Origin: Puniceicoccales bacterium
GTDB lineage: Bacteria; Verrucomicrobiota; Verrucomicrobiia; Opitutales; JAIRKQ01
Direction: 5' to 3'
Assembly (NCBI GenBank): GCA_031273725.1
Contig: JAISRG010000064.1
Location: 1 to 5,619 of the forward strand
DNA: 5,619 bases
Shown here one piece after another: positions 1-5,425 of the stretch. The notes beneath the pieces were generated by a model. It worked only from the letters and a program-made list of their open reading frames with translations, made no database searches and had not been told where the DNA came from. A program made the translations under genes and the position numbers. Each line of letters starts with the position of its first letter. The stretch's first letter is position 1.

Positions 1-403
1 CTAATTTTGCCTTCGTTTGCTTAAAATCCGCATCTCGCAGGCATATATTTCTTTCCGCTATGGAGGCAAACCTTTCGCGATGCAAATAGTCATCCTTTTC
101 ATCGGCAATATTCTTTTCTCGATGAACGGAAATGCAAAGCACCTGATCATCAATCACCAAATCTATTTCATCTTTTTTTATTCCTGGCATCTCTGCTTCG
201 ACGACATATTCCTTTTCCGTTGATTTTACGTCCATTTTGAAACCTGCGCATGAAGAGCGGTGATCGCAACATCGCATATCGAACAAACCATGTATTTGGT
301 CGCAAAAATCATCGAAACAATCGGCAGATAACTCAACCGATATTGTAGTCATCAAAACTCCAAGAATGACCAACATTAAATTTTTCAATTTTATATTTTT
401 CAT
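1..403 (-). CDS. Small heat shock protein (Hsp20/alpha-crystallin family), 3' end cut by the window edge
   Basis: This open frame has no stop and runs off the left edge, giving 134 residues. Residues about 56-134 match an alpha-crystallin domain: DVKSTEKEYVVEAEMPGIKK, then DEIDLVIDDQVLCISVHRE, then YLHRERF and LRDADFKQTKAKL. Only the last strand (usually ENGVLTI-like) should be missing. Hsp20 proteins are ATP-independent holdases that bind unfolding proteins. Starting at 403 gives an N-terminus resembling a signal peptide: Lys at 2, 5 and 7, a hydrophobic stretch at about 9-23, and a possible cleavage site after LSA (residue 27). That would put the protein in the periplasm, which is unusual for the family. 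No ribosome binding site precedes 403. The in-frame ATG at 352 (Met18) has GGAG five bases upstream and would give a cytoplasmic protein. The segment after residue 27 is cysteine-rich (C29, C34, C45, C46, C52). The family is certain; the start is not. Confidence 0.92.
   Translation of the reverse strand, partial: MKNIKLKNLMLVILGVLMTTISVELSADCFDDFCDQIHGLFDMRCCDHRSSCAGFKMDVKSTEKEYVVEAEMPGIKKDEIDLVIDDQVLCISVHREKNIADEKDDYLHRERFASIAERNICLRDADFKQTKAKL
358..361 (-). promoter_or_regulatory. Candidate ribosome binding site for the internal Hsp20 start
   Basis: GGAG on the minus strand lies five bases before the ATG at 352-350 (Met18 of the long form). It is the only Shine-Dalgarno-like site near either start and argues for a short cytoplasmic Hsp20. 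Against it, the codons between 403 and 352 read as a good signal-peptide n-region and hydrophobic core, which would be a coincidence if they were untranslated. Confidence 0.4.
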
Positions 404-425
404 ATTTAACCAATTTTTAATGACA

Positions 426-431
426 TTTATA
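426..431 (-). promoter_or_regulatory. Possible -10 element of the Hsp20 promoter
   Basis: TATAAA on the minus strand is one base from the sigma-70 consensus. It lies 22 bases before the ATG at 403 and would start transcription near 419. No good -35 hexamer lies 16-18 bases upstream (the closest is TTCCGA-like), so this could be an activator-dependent or alternative-sigma promoter, or chance in AT-rich DNA. A 5-bp inverted repeat (ATAGG/CCTAT) overlaps it. No CIRCE operator is present. Confidence 0.35.
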
Positions 432-547
432 GGTATGATTCCTATTTTCGGAAGAAAAGTAAAAGATTAAACTATTTGAGTTCAATACTAAATCTGTTGA
501 GAAGCTTAATTTCATGTTGTGCTAAATTAGCGAAGGCACATATTTAG

Positions 548-577
548 AAAAAAAGGAAAGTTTTGATGCAGAAACTC
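548..577 (-). terminator. Weak Rho-independent terminator after tRNA-Asp
   Basis: On the minus strand a 6-bp stem (GAGTTT at 577-572 with AAACTT at 563-558, including one G-T pair) is followed by TCC and then seven T residues (554-548). It begins eight bases past the CCA end of the tRNA, where a terminator is expected. The stem is short and AT-rich, so some readthrough toward the Hsp20 gene is likely. Confidence 0.4.
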
Positions 578-584
578 ATTTACA

Positions 585-662
585 TGGCGGGATAGACGGG
601 GTTCGAACCCGCGACCTCCAACGTGACAGGCTGGCGTTCTAAACCAACTGAACTACTACCCC
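585..662 (-). tRNA. tRNA-Asp (anticodon GTC), CCA encoded
   Basis: The minus strand folds into a full cloverleaf. The acceptor stem is GGGGTAG with CTATCCC (one G-T pair), followed by discriminator G (the base that identifies tRNA-Asp) and a genome-encoded CCA at 587-585. The D stem is GTTC/GAAC with a 10-base loop. The anticodon stem CCAGC/GTTGG encloses loop CTGTCAC, with anticodon GTC at 627-625. The variable loop is AGGTC, and the T arm is GCGGG/CCCGT around TTCGAAC. All standard tRNA-Asp landmarks are intact and no intron is present. The gene lies between der and the Hsp20 gene on the same strand. Confidence 0.98.
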
Positions 663-673
663 GCTAAGGTTCT

Positions 674-691
674 GCCGATACTGATATCGGC
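674..691 (-). other. Perfect 7-bp hairpin in the leader just upstream of tRNA-Asp
   Basis: Arms GCCGATA (674-680) and TATCGGC (685-691) pair perfectly around a 4-base loop, 11 bases before the 5' end of the mature tRNA. No T-run follows on either strand, so it does not look like an intrinsic terminator. It may be a processing signal in the pre-tRNA leader, or an end structure for der transcripts that read through. Confidence 0.6.
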
Positions 692-699
692 GATTTAGC

Positions 700-727
700 A
701 AGCTATTACTGGCAGTTGCCCTGTCAA
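700..727 (-). promoter_or_regulatory. Likely sigma-70 promoter for tRNA-Asp
   Basis: A consensus -35 TTGACA (727-722) is followed after 16 bases by TAGCTT (705-700), which matches the -10 consensus at only three positions. Transcription would begin near 693 and give a leader of about 30 bases containing the 674-691 hairpin. The perfect -35 and the position support the call; the weak -10 lowers confidence. Since no clear terminator follows der, the tRNA may also be reached by readthrough. Confidence 0.5.
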
Positions 728-791
728 TATCAAATGTTGTGATTTTCGAACTAATGGGGCCACGAAATACCATGGATCAAATAATCAATCA

Positions 792-2198
792 TCATTCTTT
801 TTCTTCCTTTGAGAAACGTCTGTCCTTTTCTACAAACTCAAGATTGACAGTACAACCAGCAAAATCGAAATATTTTCGCAGGACGTTTAGTAAATACTTT
901 TTGTAGTTATCGTTTAATAGAGATATTCGGTTGCAAAAACATTTGAATACAAATGGCATGTTGCCCGTTTGCACAGCATAATATATGCGAAACATGCGAC
1001 CGCTGGAGGTGGACGGTGGGCGTTTGTCAAAAGCTTTCTGAATTACACGGTTAAGCTCTCCGGTCCCGATTCTGTGATTCATCCTTGCATATAATTTTTC
1101 GGCAAGCGGCAACAGGGTATTAACTCCATATCCCCTTTCGGCTGAGACAAAAGCAATTTCCACACCCGGGAAGGCTCGCAATTCTTCCCTTGCGGCTTGG
1201 AGGAATGACTCTTGAAATTCTTTGATCGAATCAAATTTTTCCAGGGTGCCATCCCGGCAACGTTTTTGCGCAATGTCCCATTTGTTGACGACCAAAATTA
1301 GACCTTTGCCTGCCCCTATGACTTCATTTGCCAACTTTTTATCGAGTTTTGTTATTCCGCTTTCAGAATCTATCACCAGGAATATTATGTCACAATTAAT
1401 GATCCCATCTCGGGTGCGCAGGGATGCGAAATAATCGAGGGATGTGGTGATTCTATTTTGTGGCCGTGAACCGGCGGTATCTAGCAACTCAAAATCTCTA
1501 CCGGTTTCTGATGTGTCACATTTGGGAAGTTTGATGCTAACAGTTTCCCGTGTTGTCCCGGGAATATCACTTACTATCATTCGCCGTTCCTCCAGTAGGG
1601 CATTTACCAGGGATGATTTTCCGACATTTGGACGACCAATAAAGGCTAATTTTATGGGATTACACGTTGTTTCTGCATCTTCAAGTTGCGATGAAAATTC
1701 CACCGTTTTCGAAGCTATCACCTGCCTTATTTTTTCTTCTCCAATGCCATGTTCTGCGGAAATGGCTACCGGGTCTCCAAATCCAAAAGATTTAAACGCA
1801 TCGGCCAAATGGGATTTTTCCTGGTCATCGACTTTGTTGGCAACGACCGTGACATCTGCCCCACTTTTTCTCAACATCTCTGCGATATCGTAATCCATCG
1901 GCATGATTCCATCGGTTGCATCGACAACAAAAAATACCAGATCGGCGGCCGAGATTGCTAGCCCAACCTGTTCGTCAACCGCAGATGTTATCTCTTCGAT
2001 GCTATCTTTCCCCGACAGTCCAAGTCCGCCCGTATCCATCAGAATGATATTTTTCCCGATTTCATGGGTAATAATATCGCGGGTGACTCCGGCCACATCA
2101 TGCACAATCGATATGCGCTTGCGGGCCAACCGATTAAATAATCGGCTTTTCCCAACATTCGGACGGCCAACGATCGCGATATTGTAGAACATCTTCAT
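792..2198 (-). CDS. der: Ribosome-assembly GTPase Der (EngA)
   Basis: Der is a double-GTPase needed for maturation of the 50S ribosomal subunit. The 468 residues have the usual architecture. GTPase domain 1 has G1 GRPNVGKS (11-18), G2 GVTRD (37-41), G3 DTGG (55-58), G4 NKVD (121-124) and G5 SAEHG (147-151). Domain 2 has GRPNVGKSS (188-196), PGTTRE (213-218), DTAG (240-243), NKWD (305-308) and SAERGYG (352-358). A C-terminal KH-like domain (about 370-455) carries the KRPPSTSSGR-type segment and ends in a charged tail. Length fits the family. The ATG at 2198 has no clear ribosome binding site; a second ATG two codons later is an alternative. An Arg follows the first P-loop (GKSR), where Thr or Ala is usual. 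The stop is TGA. It is the last protein gene of the tatD-rpoN-der cluster, 90 bases after rpoN. Confidence 0.99.
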   Translation of the reverse strand: MKMFYNIAIVGRPNVGKSRLFNRLARKRISIVHDVAGVTRDIITHEIGKNIILMDTGGLGLSGKDSIEEITSAVDEQVGLAISAADLVFFVVDATDGIMPMDYDIAEMLRKSGADVTVVANKVDDQEKSHLADAFKSFGFGDPVAISAEHGIGEEKIRQVIASKTVEFSSQLEDAETTCNPIKLAFIGRPNVGKSSLVNALLEERRMIVSDIPGTTRETVSIKLPKCDTSETGRDFELLDTAGSRPQNRITTSLDYFASLRTRDGIINCDIIFLVIDSESGITKLDKKLANEVIGAGKGLILVVNKWDIAQKRCRDGTLEKFDSIKEFQESFLQAAREELRAFPGVEIAFVSAERGYGVNTLLPLAEKLYARMNHRIGTGELNRVIQKAFDKRPPSTSSGRMFRIYYAVQTGNMPFVFKCFCNRISLLNDNYKKYLLNVLRKYFDFAGCTVNLEFVEKDRRFSKEEKE

Positions 2199-2216
2199 GG
2201 GGATGCTCTGTAAGTG

Positions 2217-2237
2217 GCTTATAAAAATTTTACAAGC
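2217..2237 (-). other. AT-rich hairpin in the rpoN-der gap
   Basis: Nine-base arms GCTTGTAAA and TTTATAAGC pair fully in minus-strand RNA (one G-U) around a three-base loop, ending 18 bases before the der ATG. It could modulate der translation, stall readthrough from rpoN, or mark an AT-rich promoter. It lacks a following T-run, so it is not a standard terminator. Confidence 0.35.
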
Positions 2238-2288
2238 TTAAACGATGGGAAACTTTTCCGAACATCCGGGTGCCAATGCCATTATTTT

Positions 2289-3584
2289 TCATTTACCCTT
2301 ACCAGCCGCATGGATTAAAATTTGCCGAGAATTTGGTAGGTTTACCATTTTCCTGTACTTTGCGACGGTTCTGCGAGCGATGTGAATATTGTACCGTTCC
2401 AAAATTTCTGCAATTTTCGCATCCGTAATTGGTGTTTTCCCCGATTTTATTATTTCACGCATCCTTTCCAAAATGGCACTTTGCGAAATGGACTCCGTTC
2501 CTCCCGCATCAAAAAATTTCGCCATCTCAAAAACACCGTGCGGAGTATCGATGTATTTTCCGCGAACGGCACGGCTAACCGTTGAAACGTGCAAATTTAT
2601 TCGTTCCGAGACATCGATTAATCGCAAAGTTTTCATAAATTTTGGTCCCCGCTCAAAAAAATCAAGCTGGCGTTCGAGAATCACCTTTGCGATTTCCATC
2701 AGCGTTGTTTGCCGCCTACCTATTGCTTCGTAGAGTTGCTTCCCATATCTTGCTTGCTTTTTCAGGTATTGCCAAGTTTCCCGATCTTTTTCGCAACAGT
2801 CGCTTGCCATTTTTTTGTATAGCTCACTAAACCTTACCAATGGAATGTGTTCCGAATTGAAATTTATTACCCATTCGCCATCGTACTGGCAGATTTTTAA
2901 ATCCGGAATTATCGCGATGTTTCGTTCGTTTGAAAACCCACTCATGGGAGAAAAATTTAACCGAGTAACCATTTTACCTGCCGCGATTACCTTTTCCGAT
3001 GAGATGTGTAGCTTTTTGCTCAAAAAATCTATTTTGCCATTTTGCAACTCGTCAAAGTATTCCCGCACCAAAGTTTTTGCCAACTTTACCCGTTCGCTTT
3101 CCGCATTTTGGTCCAATTGCAGTAGTAAACATTCTTGCAGATTTTGAGCTCCAATGCCATGGGGATGCAACGATTTCAGTCCGTGGTAAACCCATTCGAC
3201 ACGGTCGATGCCAACGTGGAGGGAATTGGCTATGTTTTGCAAATCACCATCGAAAAACCCTCTCTCCGTTATGAATTCCAAAAGTTTTAACAAAATTTCT
3301 TTTTCCTTTGCTTCCCACTCCGGCACCTGTTGCAGCAGGTGATCTTTCAGGGAGATTGTTTCTTCAATATTTTCCAAAAATTCCCGATGCAAATCACTTT
3401 TCTCCTTGGAAAAAGTCACAGCATTCCGCCGGTCATCGATTTCGATGGTTGGGTTTTTTTTACACTCTTTTTTTATCAGTTCACATAAATCGGCAGTCGG
3501 CATTTGCAAAATTTCCAGGGATTGCCGCATGGCCGGTGATAACTTTTGTACCTGTTTTTGGTCCTGAGATAGTAAAATGTCCAA
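2289..3584 (-). CDS. rpoN: RNA polymerase sigma-54 factor RpoN
   Basis: Sigma-54 directs RNA polymerase to -24/-12 promoters and needs an AAA+ enhancer-binding activator to open DNA; no activator gene is in view. Of 431 residues, region I is 1-48 (glutamine-rich start, then LSPAMRQSLEILQMP and ending at NPTIE). Region II is compressed to about 30 residues, which explains the length below the roughly 480 of E. coli. The core-binding region follows. The helix-turn-helix is at about 325-344 (SERINLHVSTVSRAVRGKY). The C-terminal RpoN box ARRTVAKYR (403-411) contacts the -24 element. The start is TTG at 3584-3582: region I begins there, an in-frame TGA (the tatD stop) lies four codons upstream, and GAGGA lies six bases upstream. 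That ribosome binding site overlaps the tatD stop, so translation is probably coupled. The stop is TGA. Confidence 0.98.
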   Translation of the reverse strand: MDILLSQDQKQVQKLSPAMRQSLEILQMPTADLCELIKKECKKNPTIEIDDRRNAVTFSKEKSDLHREFLENIEETISLKDHLLQQVPEWEAKEKEILLKLLEFITERGFFDGDLQNIANSLHVGIDRVEWVYHGLKSLHPHGIGAQNLQECLLLQLDQNAESERVKLAKTLVREYFDELQNGKIDFLSKKLHISSEKVIAAGKMVTRLNFSPMSGFSNERNIAIIPDLKICQYDGEWVINFNSEHIPLVRFSELYKKMASDCCEKDRETWQYLKKQARYGKQLYEAIGRRQTTLMEIAKVILERQLDFFERGPKFMKTLRLIDVSERINLHVSTVSRAVRGKYIDTPHGVFEMAKFFDAGGTESISQSAILERMREIIKSGKTPITDAKIAEILERYNIHIARRTVAKYRKMVNLPNSRQILIHAAGKGK

Positions 3585-3590
3585 GACAAA

Positions 3591-3598
3591 TCCTCACT
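3591..3598 (-). promoter_or_regulatory. rpoN ribosome binding site overlapping the tatD stop codon
   Basis: AGTGAGGA on the minus strand includes the tatD TGA (3596-3594) and places AGGA six bases before the rpoN TTG. It supports the TTG as the true start and suggests that ribosomes finishing tatD reinitiate on rpoN. Confidence 0.75.
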
Positions 3599-4376
3599 TT
3601 AGATTGAAAAACTTTTCGGTATTTTGATATGTTAAGCTGCAAAAATCATTTTCCGCCATGTTTAACATTTTTGCTGCGAATCTGGCGGTTGCCCGAATAA
3701 AAGCTGGCTCATTGCGGCTTGGTTTATGCGGTTCCGGCGTCAAGTATGGACAGTCTGTTTCGATGAGAAGTTTGTCAAGGTTAGCAGCTTGCAGCGGTGC
3801 CACCTGTTCCTTTTTAAATGTCAATGTCCCGGCAAACGAGATGAACGCTCCAAAATCTTTCAGTTTTTCCATTTCGGAGACGCCATATCCATAGCAATGG
3901 AACAGGATTCTATTCCCGGACATGCCCGAATTTATCAAAATATTAAAAGTATCATCGAACGCCTGGCGCGAGTGGATTACTACCGGTAAATTATTTGCCT
4001 TTGCAAATTCCAATTGCTTTTCAAATATGTGTTTTTGAAGTTCGATGGTTTCATCTTTCGCCCGTTGTTCGTGCGGTAGGCGGTGGTAGTCCAACCCAAT
4101 CTCGCCGATAGCCACCGGTTTAATCTCTTTTTCTAAAAAATTTGGCAACTGTTCAACATCTTCTACACTTTTAGCTTCCAATGGGTGCAATCCAACCGTA
4201 TAAAAAATATTTTTACGGTTTCTGACAAATTCCGCATAAAATTCCCAATCCTTGGGGTTCGTCCCAACGGCGACCATTTTTGTCACCGACGCACGTTCAG
4301 CATTGGACAAAACCTCTTCTATTTTTCCTTCGTAAAAGAAATCATCGAGGTGGCAATGACTGTCAATTATTTCCAT
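3594..4376 (-). CDS. tatD: TatD-family metal-dependent deoxyribonuclease
   Basis: TatD-family proteins are TIM-barrel metallohydrolases with DNase activity, linked to DNA repair and fragment degradation; the name comes from the E. coli tat operon, although TatD is not needed for transport. The 260 residues match the normal length, and all expected metal ligands are visible: HxH (H7 and H9 in IDSHCHLD), E92 in GEIGLDY, H135 in VVIHSR, H160 in FHCYGYG, and D208 in ETDCPYLTPEPH. No signal peptide is seen, so it is cytoplasmic. The ATG at 4376 is followed directly by the conserved start of the domain. It has no ribosome binding site, and a promoter-like sequence ends a few bases before it, so the message may be leaderless. 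It heads the tatD-rpoN-der cluster. The stop is TGA. Confidence 0.98.
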   Translation of the reverse strand: MEIIDSHCHLDDFFYEGKIEEVLSNAERASVTKMVAVGTNPKDWEFYAEFVRNRKNIFYTVGLHPLEAKSVEDVEQLPNFLEKEIKPVAIGEIGLDYHRLPHEQRAKDETIELQKHIFEKQLEFAKANNLPVVIHSRQAFDDTFNILINSGMSGNRILFHCYGYGVSEMEKLKDFGAFISFAGTLTFKKEQVAPLQAANLDKLLIETDCPYLTPEPHKPSRNEPAFIRATARFAAKMLNMAENDFCSLTYQNTEKFFNLK

Positions 4377-4381
4377 TGGGT

Positions 4382-4412
4382 ACTATGCAATAATTTTAGA
4401 CCCAATTGTCAA
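4382..4412 (-). promoter_or_regulatory. Promoter for the tatD-rpoN-der cluster
   Basis: A consensus -35 TTGACA lies at 4412-4407. The best -10 is CATAGT (4387-4382, four of six matches) after a long 19-base spacer; a 17-base spacer gives the poor TGCATA. Transcription would start within about two bases of the tatD ATG at 4376, which agrees with the absence of a ribosome binding site. The -35 is convincing; the -10 is not certain. Confidence 0.5.
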
Positions 4413-4418
4413 CATACC

Positions 4419-4473
4419 ATGGAAATTTCCCCTTCCCATTCTCACAAAATCAGAGGGAAAAGGAAATTTTCAT
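4419..4473. repeat. 19-base inverted repeat just upstream of the tatD promoter
   Basis: Arms at 4419-4437 and 4455-4473 are 16/19 complementary around a 17-base spacer. In minus-strand RNA 18 of 19 positions pair, counting two G-U pairs, with one A-C mismatch. The first arm contains the self-palindrome GGAAATTTCC (4421-4430). It lies between the prfB remnant and the tatD -35. No T-run follows, so it is either an unusual terminator, an operator, or a small palindromic repeat element. Confidence 0.6.
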
Positions 4474-4523
4474 AGATTGGTCTCGGATATGGTAATACGG
4501 CGGCCATTTCGAGTTTGAGGAGA

Positions 4524-4764
4524 TTATAACAAGGTCCCAGTGTGAATAAACTGGTCAATGTTGCCATCCACAACTTCCTGAATGTTGCTTGTTTCGGTTA
4601 CCAGTGCGCAGATTTTACCATCTGATAAAGTTGGCAAACACAGCTGCGAATTTGATAGTCCCATCCAATTTTTCCCTTAGTCCCATAAAGTTTTTCCATG
4701 GCCGATCGTTTTTCATCTTCCATTTTTCATATGAGCAGGATCGCAAATTTTTTATGGCAGTCAG
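4524..4764 (-). pseudogene. prfB: Remnant of prfB (peptide chain release factor 2), C-terminal end only, frameshifted
   Basis: Three reading frames in order spell the C-terminal ~80 residues of RF2. Piece 1 (from 4764) reads LTAIKNLRSCSYE. Piece 2 (4723-4613) begins MEDEKRSAMEKLYG and continues through a WGSQIRSY-like segment (WDYQIRSC) to YQMVK. Then comes RTG (4608-4600). Piece 3 (4595-4524) reads ETSNIQEVVDGNIDQFIH and ends in TAA. RF2 proteins end with YQMVKDHRTxxETSNxQAVxDGDxDxFI, so the order matches throughout. The pieces are separated by a lost A in an A-run near 4727-4723, a short deletion near 4612-4609 and an extra base near 4599-4596. The stop-codon recognition domain and the GGQ domain are absent; upstream sequence gives way to the HU gene. 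RF2 releases peptides at UAA and UGA codons, so this copy cannot work. Confidence 0.88.
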
Positions 4765-4791
4765 TATTAATATTCAAGTAAAATTAGGAAA

Positions 4792-4807
4792 TTAGCTAAG
4801 AAGCTAA
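4792..4807 (-). terminator. Possible weak terminator at the HU stop codon
   Basis: A 6-bp perfect stem (TTAGCT/AGCTAA, 4-base loop) spans the HU TAG stop and is followed on the minus strand by the T-rich TTTCCTAATTTT. Only two G-C pairs hold the stem, so termination would be inefficient. Confidence 0.3.
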
Positions 4808-5074
4808 ACTCTTAAACATACTTCCTACTTTGAATTTAACCGTTTTAGAAGCAGGGATTTGAATTTTAGCGTGAGTCTTAGGATTAACTCCAGTACGAGC
4901 AGCACGTCTAACAACCGAAAAAGTTCCAAATCCTATTAATTGGACACTTTTGTCATCCCTGACGCCTTCCATAATGGCCAGCAAAACGTTGTTCAATGCG
5001 CGTTCTGCACAAGCTTTTGAACACTTATCACCGCATATTGTTTTTATCTTTTCTACAAGTTCAGATTTGTTCAT
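4796..5074 (-). CDS. hup: HU/IHF-family nucleoid DNA-binding protein
   Basis: This 92-residue protein has the standard HU length and fold. An N-terminal helical dimerisation half (MNKSELVEKI onward) is followed by the hinge GFGTFSVVRRAARTG (48-62), the DNA-wrapping arm with the intercalating proline at 65 (VNPKT), and IPASKTVKFKVGSMFK at the end. HU dimers bend DNA and compact the nucleoid. The start is ATG at 5074, with AAGGAG seven bases upstream; a longer in-frame reading back to 5194 lacks a ribosome binding site and adds non-HU sequence, so it is rejected. Three cysteines at 14, 18 and 22 (CxxxCxxxC) are unusual, as HU proteins rarely carry cysteine. Val64 replaces the Arg of the usual RNPxT motif. 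The stop is TAG. The gene stands alone, directly before the prfB remnant. HU is clear over IHF from general pattern only. Confidence 0.97.
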   Translation of the reverse strand: MNKSELVEKIKTICGDKCSKACAERALNNVLLAIMEGVRDDKSVQLIGFGTFSVVRRAARTGVNPKTHAKIQIPASKTVKFKVGSMFKSLAS

Positions 5075-5082
5075 TGTTTTTA

Positions 5083-5088
5083 CTCCTT
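5083..5088 (-). promoter_or_regulatory. HU ribosome binding site
   Basis: AAGGAG on the minus strand lies seven bases before the ATG at 5074 and fixes that codon as the start. It is the strongest Shine-Dalgarno site in the window, as expected for an abundant protein. Confidence 0.85.
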
Positions 5089-5125
5089 TTGTAAATTTAG
5101 TTGTCTCTATCCAATCTGGACTCAG

Positions 5126-5154
5126 ATAGTAGAAGAAAAAATCACCTATTACAA
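5126..5154 (-). promoter_or_regulatory. Candidate sigma-70 promoter for the HU gene
   Basis: TTGTAA (5154-5149) and TACTAT (5131-5126) are separated by 17 bases, each with four of six consensus matches. The predicted start near 5119 gives a leader of about 45 bases carrying the AAGGAG site. A nearby TTGACT (5169-5164) has no -10 at proper spacing. Confidence 0.4.
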
Positions 5155-5194
5155 GCATTTTCTTAGTCAAAAGGATAAAAAAATGAAATCCCAA

Positions 5195-5425
5195 CCTCTA
5201 AGATTGATAGGATTGTTCGAGAAAATTGTCATCGGTAACCCTATCTTATTCCGCTTTCTCCGCCATTTGTGCAAAACTTGTTGTAATCTAGGATTTAGAA
5301 ACATTGAGCATATTTTATTTTTTGCTTCAAAAAAGAAGAATAATTCGGCATTTTCGAAAAAATAACGCGAAAATGCGCGCCGAAATCATCATTGTAAAAT
5401 GATTTTAAATCCTTATTATAGTGTA
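5195..5425. other. Non-coding interval between the HU gene and the IS630 element
   Basis: I see no convincing gene here. Short open frames on both strands (60 codons on plus, about 45 on minus) lack ribosome binding sites and family motifs. The interval holds a perfect 9-bp hairpin, GCATTTTCG (5348-5356) with CGAAAATGC (5368-5376), which overlaps the self-palindrome TTTTCGAAAA (5351-5360). A weaker one, AAATCAT/ATGATTT, is at 5383-5405. Neither is followed by a T-run on either strand. Confidence 0.5.

Noticed and set aside
17..223. 68-codon open frame on the plus strand
   Set aside because: It is antisense to the alpha-crystallin domain of the Hsp20 gene, which is far better supported.
495..540. 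CIRCE-like heat-shock operator upstream of the Hsp20 gene
   Set aside because: Only one half-site-like TTAGCAC is present; the inverted partner GAGTGCTAA at nine-base spacing is missing.
1444..1893. 149-codon open frame on the plus strand
   Set aside because: It is the antisense of the well-supported der gene and shows no family motifs. The same applies to the plus-strand frames opposite rpoN and tatD.
2262..2283. Possible sigma-54 promoter before der (TGGCAC followed by TGTT)
   Set aside because: The -24-like half is good, but the required GC of the -12 element is absent at the correct spacing.
792..3596. Reassignment of UGA as a sense codon, which would join tatD to rpoN
   Set aside because: TGA occurs only at the natural ends of TatD, RpoN and Der, all of normal family architecture, and tryptophan is encoded by TGG; ordinary stop function is the simpler reading.
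5075..5194. Longer HU reading frame starting at 5194
   Set aside because: The extra 40 residues have no HU similarity and no ribosome binding site, and they span the candidate promoter; the ATG at 5074 has AAGGAG and matches the HU N-terminus.
5167..5304. 45-residue basic open frame on the minus strand between IS630 and HU
   Set aside because: No ribosome binding site, no recognisable motif, and it ends near the HU promoter region; a chance frame is likelier.
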